From an uncultured SAR116 cluster alpha proteobacterium (GTDB lineage: Bacteria > Pseudomonadota > Alphaproteobacteria > Puniceispirillales > Marisalimonadaceae): a DNA stretch of 42,915 nucleotides. Under the pieces are notes generated by a model. That model was not told where the DNA came from. It saw only the letters and a program-made list of their open reading frames with translations, and made no database searches. Shown here piece by piece: positions 32,888-42,334 of this stretch. The stretch is from contig CABZCK010000008.1 of assembly GCA_902524215.1 (NCBI GenBank), positions 1 to 42,915 on the forward strand, given 5' to 3'. The first letter of the stretch is position 1, and every line of letters begins with the position of its first letter. A program made the position numbers and the translations under genes.

Positions 32888-34036
32888 ATGAATTATAAAA
32901 AATGCTATAATTTTCAAGATTTCAGAAGTCTTGCTAAATCTAAGCTACCTTCACCTATTTTTAATTATATAGATGGCGCAGCTGATGACGAAGTTACATA
33001 TCGAAGAAACACATCTTCTTTTGATGATGTAAGTTTGGTACCAAATGTTCTACGGGGTGTAAAAGACGTAGATATTTCAACAACTGTTTTTGGAAAGAAA
33101 CTTGACATGCCAGTATATTGTTCTCCAACAGCAGTACAGAGGCTATTTCATTATGAAGGTGAAAGGGCTGTTGCTAAGGCAGCAGATAAATTTGGAACGA
33201 TGTTTGGAGTATCTTCACTTGGTACAGTGAGTGTTGAAGAAGTGTCAAAAATTTCTTCATCACCAAAAATGTTTCAATTTTATTTTCATAAAGATAGAGG
33301 TCTTAATAATAGTATGTTAGAGAGAGCGAAGGCAGCAAAATTCGATGTGCTTGCTTTAACAGTTGACACTATCACTGGAGGTAATAGGGAAAGAGATTTG
33401 AGAACAGGTTTTGTAATTCCACCACGTTTTACACTAAATAGCTTAATCGAATTTGTTTTAAAGCCTTATTGGGGTATAAATTATGTGACAAGTCCTAAAT
33501 TTGAACTCCCTCACCTTCAAGATTATGTAGGTGCAGGAACATCTGCAATGACCTCAATTGGCGACTATTTTACAAATATGCTAGATCAATCAATGGATTG
33601 GAAGGATGCGGAGGATCTTGGAAAAAAATGGGGTGGACATTTTGCACTTAAAGGTATTGTTAGTGTTGAAGATGCTAAAAGAGCTATTGATATTGGTTGC
33701 ACAGGAGTAATTGTATCAAATCATGGTGGAAGACAACTCGATGGTTCTGTTTCTCCTTTTGATCAATTAGCAAAAATTGTAGATGCAGTTGGAGATAAAA
33801 TCGATGTTATTTGTGAAGGTGGTATTCAAAGAGGAACACATATTCTTAAAGCACTTTCCATCGGCGCCAAAGCCTGTGCAGGCGGAAGACTTTATTTGTA
33901 TGCTCTAGCTTCTGCTGGCGAGAAAGGAGTTGAAAGAGCGCTTAATTTAATAAAGGATGAAATTATTAGGGATATGAAATTGATGGGATGTACTTCGATA
34001 GATCAATTAAGTAGATCAAATTTACATTTTTCTTAA
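32888..34036 (+). CDS. lldD: FMN-dependent L-lactate dehydrogenase / alpha-hydroxy acid oxidase family
   Basis: A 382-residue TIM-barrel flavoenzyme. N-terminal region PIFNYIDGAADDEVTYRRN is followed by DMPVYCSPTAVQRLFHYEGE, FYFHKDRGLN, ALTVDTITGGNRERDLR and the active-site block VSNHGGRQLDG with His279, then GGIQRGTHILKAL. It oxidises an alpha-hydroxy acid, most likely L-lactate, and passes electrons to the respiratory chain. Other substrates of the family (for example glycolate or mandelate) cannot be excluded. It begins 9 bases after rpmJ and converges with fumarase. Confidence 0.88.
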   Translation: MNYKKCYNFQDFRSLAKSKLPSPIFNYIDGAADDEVTYRRNTSSFDDVSLVPNVLRGVKDVDISTTVFGKKLDMPVYCSPTAVQRLFHYEGERAVAKAADKFGTMFGVSSLGTVSVEEVSKISSSPKMFQFYFHKDRGLNNSMLERAKAAKFDVLALTVDTITGGNRERDLRTGFVIPPRFTLNSLIEFVLKPYWGINYVTSPKFELPHLQDYVGAGTSAMTSIGDYFTNMLDQSMDWKDAEDLGKKWGGHFALKGIVSVEDAKRAIDIGCTGVIVSNHGGRQLDGSVSPFDQLAKIVDAVGDKIDVICEGGIQRGTHILKALSIGAKACAGGRLYLYALASAGEKGVERALNLIKDEIIRDMKLMGCTSIDQLSRSNLHFS

Positions 34037-34041
34037 AAATA

Positions 34042-35643
34042 TTATTTAAAAAAATCATTCCCTTTATTGTCAATAACCATGAATGCAGGAAAATTTTTAA
34101 CTTCTATTTTCCAAACCGCTTCCATCCCTAATTCAGGATATTCTAAAATAGACACTTTTTTAATAGAGTTTTGAGCTACGTTGGCTGCAACACCTCCAAT
34201 TGAACCTAGATAAAACCCTCCGTATTCTTTGCAAGAGTCAACAACGACTTGTGACCTATTTCCTTTCGCAAGCATAACCATGGATCCACCAAATTTTTGA
34301 AATTTAGGTACATAACTGTCCATTCTTCCAGCTGTTGTAGGACCAAATGAACCTGAGGGTAGACCTTCTGGTTTTTTTGCAGGCCCCGCATAATATATGG
34401 GATAATTTTTGAAATATTCTGGTAAATCATTGTATTTCTCTAAATATTCCAAAATTTTCGCATGAGCTATATCTCTCGCTACTATTAAAGGGCCAGTAAG
34501 ACTTAACCTTGTTTTAACTTTACATTGATTCAATTGTTTTAAGATTTCATCCATTCCAATTGTTAGGTCAATATGAATAATTTCTTCATCTAAACTCTCT
34601 TCAATATTAGGCAGATATTTTGCAGGATTTGTTTCAAGTTTTTCTAAAAAAATTCCCTTCGAGTTAATCTTTCCAAATATTTGTCTATCTGCTGAACAAG
34701 AAACTCCTATACCTACTGGCATTGAGGCACCATGTCTAGGTAATCTAATAACTCTTACATCATGACAATAATACTTTCCTCCAAATTGTGCGCCTATTCC
34801 CATTTCTTGCGTCATTTTTAAAATGATTTCTTCCCATTCTTTATCTCTAAAAGCATGACCAGTTTTTTCATCTCCTTTCCTTGGAAGCTCATCTAAATAT
34901 TTTGTTGATGCTAATTTTACAGTTTTTAAATTCAATTCAGCTGATGTCCCGCCAATAACAATTGCCAAATGATAAGGTGGACAAGCCGCAGTTCCAAGGG
35001 AAATAATTATCTCATATAAAAATTTTTTCAAATCTTTTGGGTTTAAGATTGCTTTCGTTTGTTGATATAAAAAACTTTTATTAGCTGATCCACCTCCTTT
35101 TTGAATAAAAGTAAATTTATATTCTTCGCTTTCTGCAGCATACAAATTAATTTCGGCAGGTAAATTATTATTAGTATTTTTCTCTTCAAACATCGAAATC
35201 GGAGCAAGTTGAGAAAATCTTAGGTTATTCTTTTGATAGCTATTATATATGCCTCTTGATAATTCTTTTTCTTCATTAAAATCTGTAAAGATATTTTTTC
35301 CCCTATAACCATTAATTATAGCTGTTCCAGTGTCTTGACACATTGGCAATACTCCTGACGCAGAAATATTAGCATTTTTCAGCATTGTTAATGCAACAAA
35401 GTGGTCATTTTTAGATGCTTCTTTATCATCAAGAATTTTTTTTAATTGTTTTAGATGTGAGCTTCTGTAAAGATGAGAGATTTTATAAAAGGCATTTTCG
35501 GTTATTATCCTTAATGCTTCTGGCTCTATTAATAAAATTTTTTTATTTTGGAAAGTTTCTAAGTTTACATGGTCTTTTTCTATTAATTCATATTCTGTAT
35601 TTTCATTGGTTATAGGAAACATTGTTGAAAACGAAAAACTCAT
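34042..35643 (-). CDS. fumA: Class I fumarate hydratase
   Basis: A 533-residue iron-sulfur fumarase of the single-chain type. The three cluster cysteines are visible: C102 in LPMCQDTG, C221 in [16 protein letters not shown] and C316 in GVSCSADRQ. The C-terminal domain has [27 protein letters not shown]. It interconverts fumarate and malate in the TCA cycle. It is oxygen sensitive in other organisms. It lies 18 bases after sspB on the same strand and may share its transcript. Confidence 0.94.
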   Translation of the reverse strand: MSFSFSTMFPITNENTEYELIEKDHVNLETFQNKKILLIEPEALRIITENAFYKISHLYRSSHLKQLKKILDDKEASKNDHFVALTMLKNANISASGVLPMCQDTGTAIINGYRGKNIFTDFNEEKELSRGIYNSYQKNNLRFSQLAPISMFEEKNTNNNLPAEINLYAAESEEYKFTFIQKGGGSANKSFLYQQTKAILNPKDLKKFLYEIIISLGTAACPPYHLAIVIGGTSAELNLKTVKLASTKYLDELPRKGDEKTGHAFRDKEWEEIILKMTQEMGIGAQFGGKYYCHDVRVIRLPRHGASMPVGIGVSCSADRQIFGKINSKGIFLEKLETNPAKYLPNIEESLDEEIIHIDLTIGMDEILKQLNQCKVKTRLSLTGPLIVARDIAHAKILEYLEKYNDLPEYFKNYPIYYAGPAKKPEGLPSGSFGPTTAGRMDSYVPKFQKFGGSMVMLAKGNRSQVVVDSCKEYGGFYLGSIGGVAANVAQNSIKKVSILEYPELGMEAVWKIEVKNFPAFMVIDNKGNDFFK

Positions 35644-35661
35644 AATAAATTCCTTTTGATT

Positions 35662-36150
35662 TTAATCTTTTTTTTTTGATCTAAATGCATCCAATGAGAA
35701 TATTTCAGCATTAAACTTTTTCTTTTTATCTTCATTGGACTTGTGTGATGACATTTTCTTTTCTTTGTTTATATTTTCTGTTAGGAAGTCTTTTTTAAAT
35801 TGTAAACTAAAGCCGACAGAAGGATCTGAAAAAGAGATAATAGAATTAAATGGAACAGAAATATTTTTTTTCTTTCCACTAAAAGATAGTACAACTGAAA
35901 ATTTATGATCATCAATGATGAGATCCCAGAACTGATGTTGCAAAATAATCTTAATTTCGTTATCTTCTCCAGCCTTTAATTCAGACGGTACTTTTACTCC
36001 ATTATGTGTCGAATCAAATGAAATATAAAAATGATGATCACCAGGAAGCCCTTCCTTATTAACTAATTCTAGTGATTTCTTAACAACTAATCTGAGAGTT
36101 TCCTCAACTATTCGATCATAATCAATGTTTTTTATATCGGTTTTATCCAT
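35662..36150 (-). CDS. sspB: ClpXP adaptor SspB, alphaproteobacterial type
   Basis: A 162-residue adaptor. The folded domain (about 8-110) shows YDRIVEETLRLVVKKSLELV, LPGDHHFYISFDSTHNGVKVP and FWDLIIDDHKFSVVLSFSGKKKNISVPFNSIISFSDPSVGF. The C-terminal tail is charged and likely disordered, ending in IFSLDAFRSKKKD, a ClpX-binding-type tail. SspB delivers ssrA-tagged proteins to ClpXP. The tmRNA gene lies immediately upstream on the same strand. Confidence 0.9.
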   Translation of the reverse strand: MDKTDIKNIDYDRIVEETLRLVVKKSLELVNKEGLPGDHHFYISFDSTHNGVKVPSELKAGEDNEIKIILQHQFWDLIIDDHKFSVVLSFSGKKKNISVPFNSIISFSDPSVGFSLQFKKDFLTENINKEKKMSSHKSNEDKKKKFNAEIFSLDAFRSKKKD

Positions 36151-36213
36151 CTTAAACTCAAAAACAATATTAACCTAATTATATTTTATGAAAAACAATT
36201 TTTACAGTTAAAT

Positions 36214-36244
36214 TTTAAAAAAAAGGCAAGACCTAAGTCTTGCC
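36214..36244 (-). terminator. Rho-independent terminator of the tmRNA gene
   Basis: On the - strand an 8-bp perfect stem (arms 36237-36244 and 36225-36232, GGCAAGAC with its complement) with a 4-base loop is followed by a run of at least eight U residues (36214-36224). It separates the tmRNA from sspB. Confidence 0.9.
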
Positions 36245-36495
36245 CTTGAATTTCTGTTGCCAGGCAGTTCAACCCCGCCTTTCCTTGCTAGAGGATAGGA
36301 CTTTAATTTCGGTTACTTTAACTGCTAAGCAGCTGCAGCAACCGGAGCGTAGTTGTCGTTTGCAACTATGAATTAGCCCGATATCGGTGGTACAATGCCG
36401 AGTAAAAGTTCTATTTTTATTACACACGTCGATCCTATTTCACCCCCATAATTATTTTGGTGGAGGTGCCGGGTACTGCCCCCGGGTCCGTAGAG
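36245..36495 (-). ncRNA. ssrA: Circularly permuted (two-piece) tmRNA
   Basis: Rescues stalled ribosomes and adds a degradation tag. On the - strand the acceptor piece comes first (CGGACCCGGGGGCAGUACCC... ending CACCUCCACCA, CCA at 36460-36458). A 10-base spacer follows, then the coding piece starting GGGGGUGAAAUAGGAUCGAC (5' G at 36447). The acceptor stem GGGGGUG pairs with CACCUCC and includes the G3-U pair recognised by alanyl-tRNA synthetase. The tag frame (36363-36325) reads ANDNYAPVAAAA then UAG. This order is diagnostic of the alphaproteobacterial form. The processed ends are estimates. Confidence 0.95.
36325..36363 (-). other. tmRNA tag reading frame
   Basis: Twelve codons plus UAG inside the tmRNA, giving ANDNYAPVAAAA after the alanine carried by tmRNA. 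The AANDN beginning is the SspB-binding kind seen in Caulobacter, and the run of four alanines is the ClpX-recognised end. Confidence 0.9.
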
Positions 36496-36500
36496 CTTAT

Positions 36501-36528
36501 TTTATAAAATGTTTATTACTATAGTCAA
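36501..36528 (-). promoter_or_regulatory. Probable sigma-70-type promoter of the tmRNA
   Basis: On the - strand TTGACT (36528-36523), 16 bases, TATAAA (36506-36501). The start would be near 36495, a few bases before the acceptor piece. Confidence 0.7.
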
Positions 36529-36620
36529 TTAAGACATAATAAATATATATTAAATTCAAAAATTATTAAAGAGCAATGACAATTAAATTAGTTTTTGTTA
36601 TTAATATTTAGAGGTTATTA

Positions 36621-37412
36621 ATGATACAGTACTTAGATTTATTAAAAAATGTTTTAAATAATGGAATAATAAAAAAAGATAGAACTGGTGTTGGAACAAA
36701 ATCAATATTTGGATGGCAAATGAGATTCGATTTAAGCAAAGGTTTCCCTCTTTTAACTACAAAAAAACTTCACATTAAGTCTATAGTTCACGAACTATTA
36801 TGGTTTGTAAAAGGAGACACTAATATAAAATATTTAAATGAAAACCATGTACATATTTGGGACGATTGGGCAAATGACAAAGGAGATTTAGGTCCTGTAT
36901 ATGGAAAACAATGGCGTTCATGGGAAAATAATGGAGTTAAGATTGACCAGTTAAAAAATGCTATTAAATTAATCAAAGATGATCCAAGCTCAAGAAGAAT
37001 AATTGTTTCGTCCTGGAATCCAGTAGACGTCTCAAAAATGGCTTTACCTCCTTGCCATTGTTTATTTCAGTTTCATGTCATTGATAGTAAACTTTCGTGT
37101 CAGCTTTACCAAAGAAGTGCAGATATTTTTTTAGGAGTTCCATTTAATATAGCTTCATACGCACTTCTTACACATATGATAGCTGATTTAACAAATTTAA
37201 ATGTAGGGTTTTTTATACACACACTTGGAGATGCGCACTTATACCTTAATCACCAAGATCAAGCTAAAGAGCAATTAACTAGAAAACCAAGAGATTTGCC
37301 TATACTAGTTATTAATAAGAAAAGGAAAAGTATTGATGAGTTTGAATTTAATGATTTTACATTTAAAAATTACACACCAGACTCACACATAAAAGCTCCA
37401 ATAGCAGTTTAA
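36621..37412 (+). CDS. thyA: Thymidylate synthase
   Basis: A 263-residue folate-dependent enzyme that methylates dUMP to d[48 protein letters not shown], the catalytic Cys145 in [33 protein letters not shown] and [12 protein letters not shown] are all present. The length equals the E. coli enzyme within one residue. It is followed directly by dihydrofolate reductase, which regenerates the folate it oxidises. Confidence 0.98.
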   Translation: MIQYLDLLKNVLNNGIIKKDRTGVGTKSIFGWQMRFDLSKGFPLLTTKKLHIKSIVHELLWFVKGDTNIKYLNENHVHIWDDWANDKGDLGPVYGKQWRSWENNGVKIDQLKNAIKLIKDDPSSRRIIVSSWNPVDVSKMALPPCHCLFQFHVIDSKLSCQLYQRSADIFLGVPFNIASYALLTHMIADLTNLNVGFFIHTLGDAHLYLNHQDQAKEQLTRKPRDLPILVINKKRKSIDEFEFNDFTFKNYTPDSHIKAPIAV

Positions 37413-37416
37413 TTTA

Positions 37417-37980
37417 GTGAAAACGATTAAAAAAAATAAATTTCCTATAGTCTCAATTGTTGCTGTTTCTAAAGATTTTATAATTGGTGATGGTAACAAA
37501 ATGTTGTGGCACTTACCCAATGATCTGAAAAGATTGAAGTCCATAACTTTTGGTAACCCTTTAATAATGGGTAGGAAAACTTACGACAGTATTGGCAAGC
37601 CTTTGCCAGGTAGAGCTAACATCATTTTAACTACTAAAAAAAATCATAATGATGACATTCAATCCGAAAAATTTTTTGTAAAAAGTTTTGAAGATGCTGT
37701 GATTAAAGCTAACGATTGGATTTTTAAAAAGTTTAAAAAAAATGAACATAATACAAAAAGAATTTTTATTTTTGGCGGCGGTGAAATATACAAATTGGCT
37801 CTTAGTTATTGTAACCAAATTGAACTTACTTTGGTTGATGTTAATTTAAAAAATGGGGTTTCATTTCCTTGCGTCGATGAAAAAGAGTGGGAAAAAAAAA
37901 TACTCAAAAGAATAGAAGGAAACGAAAGTTACCCTACTCATTCTTTTTGGTTATATAATAGAAAAGAAATTAAACTCTAA
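37417..37980 (+). CDS. folA: Dihydrofolate reductase (GTG start)
   Basis: A 187-residue DHFR. SIVAVSKDFIIGDGNKMLWHLPNDLKRLKSIT, PLIMGRKTYDSIGKPLPGRANIILT and IFIFGGGEIYKLAL are typical, with the catalytic acid in the LPNDLKR helix. The start is GTG at 37417, 4 bases after the thyA stop. It reduces dihydrofolate made by ThyA. The 3' end overlaps the convergent Mrp gene by 11 bases. Confidence 0.95.
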   Translation: MKTIKKNKFPIVSIVAVSKDFIIGDGNKMLWHLPNDLKRLKSITFGNPLIMGRKTYDSIGKPLPGRANIILTTKKNHNDDIQSEKFFVKSFEDAVIKANDWIFKKFKKNEHNTKRIFIFGGGEIYKLALSYCNQIELTLVDVNLKNGVSFPCVDEKEWEKKILKRIEGNESYPTHSFWLYNRKEIKL

Positions 37981-38761
37981 TTTTATTAAGTACTTTTTGA
38001 CATATTTCAAAAAAAGATTTAAAAATAATGTCACTTTGTTTTTGTTTAATAATTGGGTGGTTAATATTGTGACTTTTTATTAAATCCTTACTAATTGGTA
38101 AATATCCTAATATTTCTATGTTTAAAGAATTAGTCAATTCATGACTTAACTGTTTCCCAAAAATATAATGTTTTTTACCACATTCATGACATAGATAGTA
38201 ACTCATATTTTCAACTAAACCTAGTATCGGTAAATTAATTTTTTTAAACATGTTTATTCCCCTTCTAACATCTATCAAAGATAATTCTTGCGGAGTAGTT
38301 ATTATTAAAGCACCAGTGACATCAATTTTTTGAGAAATTGTTAATTGCACATCACCAGTTCCAGGAGGAGTGTCAATTATTAATATATCTAATTCTCCCC
38401 ATGAAACATCTCTCAATAATTGTGTAACGGCTTTAATAACCATAGGCCCTCTCCATATATTGGGAGCTTCTTCAGGAATTAAATAGCCTATTGACATTGT
38501 TTTAATACCATTTACTTCAATAGGTAAAAATCTCTTATTTTTTATCTCAGGCTTTTCATTTTTATTTAGTAATTTTGGTAAGCTAGGGCCATATATATCA
38601 GCATCAAGCAAGCCCACTTTCATCCTTAAACTCTTTAAGGTTAAAGCTAGATTTAAAGCGAATGTTGATTTGCCAACCCCACCTTTTCCACTAGCTACGA
38701 GTATTACATATTTTGAGAATTTAGGTATTTTTAAAAATCTATTTATTTCGTTATTTTCCAT
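37970..38761 (-). CDS. mrp: Mrp/ApbC family iron-sulfur cluster carrier ATPase
   Basis: A 263-residue P-loop protein. The deviant Walker A GKGGVGKS is at residues 25-32, followed by LLDADIYGPSLPKLL, LIIDTPPGTGDVQLTI and ENMSYYLCHECGKKHYIFG, whose CxxC pair is the cluster-binding site. Mrp/ApbC proteins carry Fe-S clusters to targets. The N-terminal DUF59 domain found in some members is absent, as the protein starts near the P-loop. It converges with folA. Confidence 0.93.
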   Translation of the reverse strand: MENNEINRFLKIPKFSKYVILVASGKGGVGKSTFALNLALTLKSLRMKVGLLDADIYGPSLPKLLNKNEKPEIKNKRFLPIEVNGIKTMSIGYLIPEEAPNIWRGPMVIKAVTQLLRDVSWGELDILIIDTPPGTGDVQLTISQKIDVTGALIITTPQELSLIDVRRGINMFKKINLPILGLVENMSYYLCHECGKKHYIFGKQLSHELTNSLNIEILGYLPISKDLIKSHNINHPIIKQKQSDIIFKSFFEICQKVLNKIRV

Positions 38762-38834
38762 AACTTTATCATATAGGTAATATCAATAAAAAATAAATTT
38801 ATATTTTTATTATTTAAAAAAAAAAAAATTAAGC

Positions 38835-38864
38835 TTGAAATTATTTTATCGGGACAAATATATA
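38835..38864 (+). promoter_or_regulatory. Possible promoter before hflK
   Basis: TTGAAA (38835-38840) and TATATA (38859-38864), 18 bases apart, inside a 133-base gap before hflK. The spacing and the AT-rich setting make it only a candidate; it may also be read as part of a heat-shock type CTTGAAA box. Confidence 0.35.
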
Positions 38865-38894
38865 TATTGCTCATACTATGAATTAGGTGTTAAT

Positions 38895-39974
38895 ATGAAT
38901 AATAATTCCGGCCCTTGGGGCAATAACGATAACAATGAAAACCCTTGGGGAAGAAGGCCTAACAATCAAACACCCCCAGATGTTGATGAAATTTTAAAAA
39001 ATAGTAAAGATAAATTTAAAAAATTCATGCCATCAAAGTTTGGTGGTGGAAAAAGTATTTCGATAATATTTCTTATATTGATTGGTTTATGGTTAGCTAC
39101 TGGTATTTATAGAGTTAATCCACAAGAGCAAGGGGTAGTATTAAGGTTTGGAGAGTGGGTAAGGACTACAGAACCTGGCCTACATTATCACTTGCCTTCA
39201 CCCGTTGAAAAAGTAATTACACCAGATGTAACTAGAGAAAATAAAATAGAAATAGGTTATAGAGCTTTTGGAGGAGGGAATTCAAATAGAAGAGATGTAC
39301 CAGATGAATCAAAAATGATAACCGGTGATGAAAATAATATTGATATTGATTTTGTAGTATTTTGGAAGATATCTGATGCAGGAAAATACTTGTTTAATTT
39401 ACAAGATCCACCAGAAACTGTTAAAGTTGCAGCTCAATCTATCATGAGAGATATCATTGGTCAGACTAAAATTCAAACTGCTTTGACCGAAGGAAGACAG
39501 AACATACAATTAACAGCAAAGTCTTTATTGCAAGATCTTTTGGATTCTTATGAAGCAGGTGTTGAAGTTAGAGATGTTCAATTGCTTTCAGTTGATCCAC
39601 CACAAGAAGTTATTGACGCCTTTAATGACGTTCAAAGAGCTAGGCAAGACAGAGATACATTAATAAACGAAGCTCAGGCATTTAGAAACGATATAGTGCC
39701 AAGAGCACGAGGTGAAGCTGCTCAAATGATAAATCAAGCACAAGCTTACGAGAGTGAGGTTGTGAATAGAGCTAAAGGTGACACAGATAGATTTTTGTCT
39801 ATATATAGTAGCTATAAAGTTGATCCTGACGTAACCAGATCTAGAATTTATTTGGAAACCATGGAAAAAGTTTTGTCAAATGTGAATAAGGTTATAATGG
39901 ACAAATCATCTAGTTCATCTGGAATTGTACCATATTTGCCTATAGATAAATTACAAGGAAAAGGATCAAAGTAA
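38895..39974 (+). CDS. hflK: FtsH modulator HflK
   Basis: A 359-residue membrane protein read from the ATG at 38895, which follows AGGTG; an in-frame ATG 60 bases earlier would add an unlike extension. A Gly/Asn/Pro-rich cytoplasmic start (SGPWGNNDNNENPWG) is followed by one membrane segment (about residues 53-73) and a SPFH/prohibitin domain (about 75-320) starting VNPQEQGVVLRFGEW. With HflC it forms a cage around the FtsH protease. Its stop overlaps the hflC start by one base. Confidence 0.95.
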   Translation: MNNNSGPWGNNDNNENPWGRRPNNQTPPDVDEILKNSKDKFKKFMPSKFGGGKSISIIFLILIGLWLATGIYRVNPQEQGVVLRFGEWVRTTEPGLHYHLPSPVEKVITPDVTRENKIEIGYRAFGGGNSNRRDVPDESKMITGDENNIDIDFVVFWKISDAGKYLFNLQDPPETVKVAAQSIMRDIIGQTKIQTALTEGRQNIQLTAKSLLQDLLDSYEAGVEVRDVQLLSVDPPQEVIDAFNDVQRARQDRDTLINEAQAFRNDIVPRARGEAAQMINQAQAYESEVVNRAKGDTDRFLSIYSSYKVDPDVTRSRIYLETMEKVLSNVNKVIMDKSSSSSGIVPYLPIDKLQGKGSK

Positions 39975-40843
39975 TGATTAATATTAAAAGTTTAACATAT
40001 TTTTTTGGAGTAATAGTTTTATTTTTTATATATAGCTCTTTCTTTACAGTTGATCAAACAAAACAAGCAATTGTGCTACAATTTGGAGAACCAAAAAGGG
40101 TAGTAACCAAACCTGGTTTAAATTTTAAGATACCGTTTATACAAGATGTAACATATTTTGAAAAAAGAGTTTTATCTCTTGTTTCAAGTGACTCTGAAGA
40201 AGTGATTTTATCTGATCAAAAAAGACTAGAGGTTGATACATACTCAAGGTTTAAAATTATTGACCCACTATTATTCTACCAAACAGTTAGGAATGAAACT
40301 GGCGCAAGACAAAGATTAGAATCAATTATTGATTCATCTGTAAGACGTGTATTAGGTAAATTAGAATTAATTTCAATATTATCAGATGCTAGACAAAACA
40401 TTGTTGATGACATTGGTAATGAAGTTAATCAAATAGTTAAAAGACTTGGAATGCAAATTATTGATGTTAGAATAAGACGAGCTGATTACCCTGAAGCTAC
40501 AAGCCAAAATATCTTTAATAGGATGAGATCAGAAAGAGAACAAGAAGCTAAAGAATTTAGAGCTCAAGGTGCTGAAGAGGCTCAAAAAATAAGATCCGAT
40601 GCTGAAAAACAAAAAACTATCTTAATTGCTGAAGCCAAACGAGAGGCTGAAGCTATTAGAGGTAATGGTGACGGTCAAGCAATTAAAATATATGCGGATG
40701 CTTTTGGACAAGATGCAAAGTTTTTTAAATTTTATAGATCAATGTTAGCTTACGAAAAAACTTTCGTTGATAAAGATACTACAATGATTCTATCGCCAGA
40801 AAGTGAGTTTTTTGATTTCTTTTCGGATAAAAAAGGGAATTAA
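39974..40843 (+). CDS. hflC: FtsH modulator HflC
   Basis: A 289-residue SPFH protein. One N-terminal membrane segment (about residues 5-24) is followed by FTVDQTKQAIVLQFGEPKRVVTKPGLNFKIPF, a coiled-coil region with RSEREQEAKEFRAQGAEEAQKIRSDAEKQ, and the C-terminal end FFDFF. It works with HflK. The start codon overlaps the hflK stop. The next gene, a periplasmic protease, stands 67 bases away, the same order as in other alphaproteobacteria. Confidence 0.96.
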   Translation: MINIKSLTYFFGVIVLFFIYSSFFTVDQTKQAIVLQFGEPKRVVTKPGLNFKIPFIQDVTYFEKRVLSLVSSDSEEVILSDQKRLEVDTYSRFKIIDPLLFYQTVRNETGARQRLESIIDSSVRRVLGKLELISILSDARQNIVDDIGNEVNQIVKRLGMQIIDVRIRRADYPEATSQNIFNRMRSEREQEAKEFRAQGAEEAQKIRSDAEKQKTILIAEAKREAEAIRGNGDGQAIKIYADAFGQDAKFFKFYRSMLAYEKTFVDKDTTMILSPESEFFDFFSDKKGN

Positions 40844-40910
40844 ATTTCTTTTTTTAACATATTTATGACATTTTTTACCTATTTAAAGAGTTAATTAATT
40901 GAGGAGATAT

Positions 40911-42332
40911 ATGCTTTTTAATCATAAACTAAAAATTTTTTTACTTACTTTTTCATTATTATATTTGCCTTTAAGCAGTTATGCCAAGAAGGCTCCAGAA
41001 AGTTTTGCAAATTTAGCTGAAATATTGAGTCCTTCTGTTGTAAATATCTCAACAACAACAATTATAGAAGATAGAAAAAATAATTTACCAGCTTTCCCTC
41101 CCGGATCGCCATTTGAAGAATTTTTCAAACAATTTCAAGATCCAAATCAAGGTAAAAGAAGAGCACAATCACTTGGGTCTGGGTTTATCATAGATAAAAA
41201 TGGTTATATAATTACAAACAATCATGTGATTGAAAATGCCGAAAAGATCATGGTTATACTGCACGATGATAAATCATTTGAAGCTGAAGTTGTCGGAAAA
41301 GATCCAAAAACAGATGTTGCTCTGCTAAAAATTAACCCAAAAAATACTAATCTAAGAGCTGTAAAATTTGGCAATTCAAACGATTTAAGAGTAGGTGATT
41401 GGGTTATGGCTATAGGAAACCCTTTTGGTTTTGGTGGTACAGTCACAGCAGGAATTGTATCAGCAAGAGGCAGAAACATAGGTGGATCTTATGATGATTA
41501 TATTCAAACTGATGCTTCAATAAATCGAGGAAATTCAGGTGGACCATTATTTGATATGAAAGGCAATGTAGTAGGTATAAATACAGCAATATTTTCTCAA
41601 TCTGGTGGATCTGTAGGTATTGGCTTTGCTGTATCATCAAATTTAGCAAAACAAGTTTCAGATCAACTAAGAAAGTATGGTCGTACAAAGCGAGGTTGGT
41701 TAGGCGTTTTAATTCAACAAATAACAAAAGAGATTGCTGACTCTTTGGGTTTGAAAAATACTGAAGGCGCATTAGTATCATCAGCTACCGAAAATGGTCC
41801 AGCACAAAAAGCAGGTATTAGATCTGGTGATATTATATTAAAATTTAACGGTATTAAAATAAAAAATATGAACGAATTACCTAAAGTAGTTGCAGGAACT
41901 CCAGTTGGTAATTCAGTTAAAGTCGAAATCTGGAGAAATGGTAAGATAAAAACTTTGAATGTAAAATTAGGTGAATTAGAGTTAGCAGAAAATAATAATA
42001 TTATAAACAATAATCAAAAAAAAGGACAAACCAGATCATTTCCCAAAATTGGTTTTAAAATAAAGCAATTGGATGATCAAGATATTAAAAAGTATAAAAT
42101 AAAAAATTTCACTAAAGGTATCGTAATATCAAATGTTAAAAATAATAGTAAGGCCTATAAAAGTGGTCTTAGGGAAGGCATGATAATAGTTAGAGTTGGA
42201 CAATCCGAAGTCTCTGATTTATCTGTAATTTCTAATGCTATTGAGAAGGCAAAAAAACAAAAAAGAAATGCATTATTAATGCTTGTCAATTTTGAAGGCA
42301 CTGACAGATTTGTAGCTGTTGAGATATTTTAA
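40911..42332 (+). CDS. degP: Periplasmic serine protease of the DegP/DegQ (Do) family
   Basis: A 473-residue protein read from the ATG at 40911 because GAGGAG lies 4 bases ahead of it; an in-frame TTG at 40899 would include that site. The signal peptide covers residues 1-25 (ends SSYA). The trypsin-like domain has the triad His105 (NNHVI), Asp135 (KTDVALLK) and Ser209 (GNSGGPLF). Two PDZ domains follow (about 255-340 and 380-465). It acts in quality control of envelope proteins. The gene order hflK-hflC-degP is a common set. Confidence 0.95.
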   Translation: MLFNHKLKIFLLTFSLLYLPLSSYAKKAPESFANLAEILSPSVVNISTTTIIEDRKNNLPAFPPGSPFEEFFKQFQDPNQGKRRAQSLGSGFIIDKNGYIITNNHVIENAEKIMVILHDDKSFEAEVVGKDPKTDVALLKINPKNTNLRAVKFGNSNDLRVGDWVMAIGNPFGFGGTVTAGIVSARGRNIGGSYDDYIQTDASINRGNSGGPLFDMKGNVVGINTAIFSQSGGSVGIGFAVSSNLAKQVSDQLRKYGRTKRGWLGVLIQQITKEIADSLGLKNTEGALVSSATENGPAQKAGIRSGDIILKFNGIKIKNMNELPKVVAGTPVGNSVKVEIWRNGKIKTLNVKLGELELAENNNIINNNQKKGQTRSFPKIGFKIKQLDDQDIKKYKIKNFTKGIVISNVKNNSKAYKSGLREGMIIVRVGQSEVSDLSVISNAIEKAKKQKRNALLMLVNFEGTDRFVAVEIF

Positions 42333-42334
42333 GA

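Noticed and set aside
41443..42010. Two long - strand frames inside the degP-like gene
   Set aside because: The forward gene has a full catalytic triad and PDZ domains; the reverse frames are compositional shadows.
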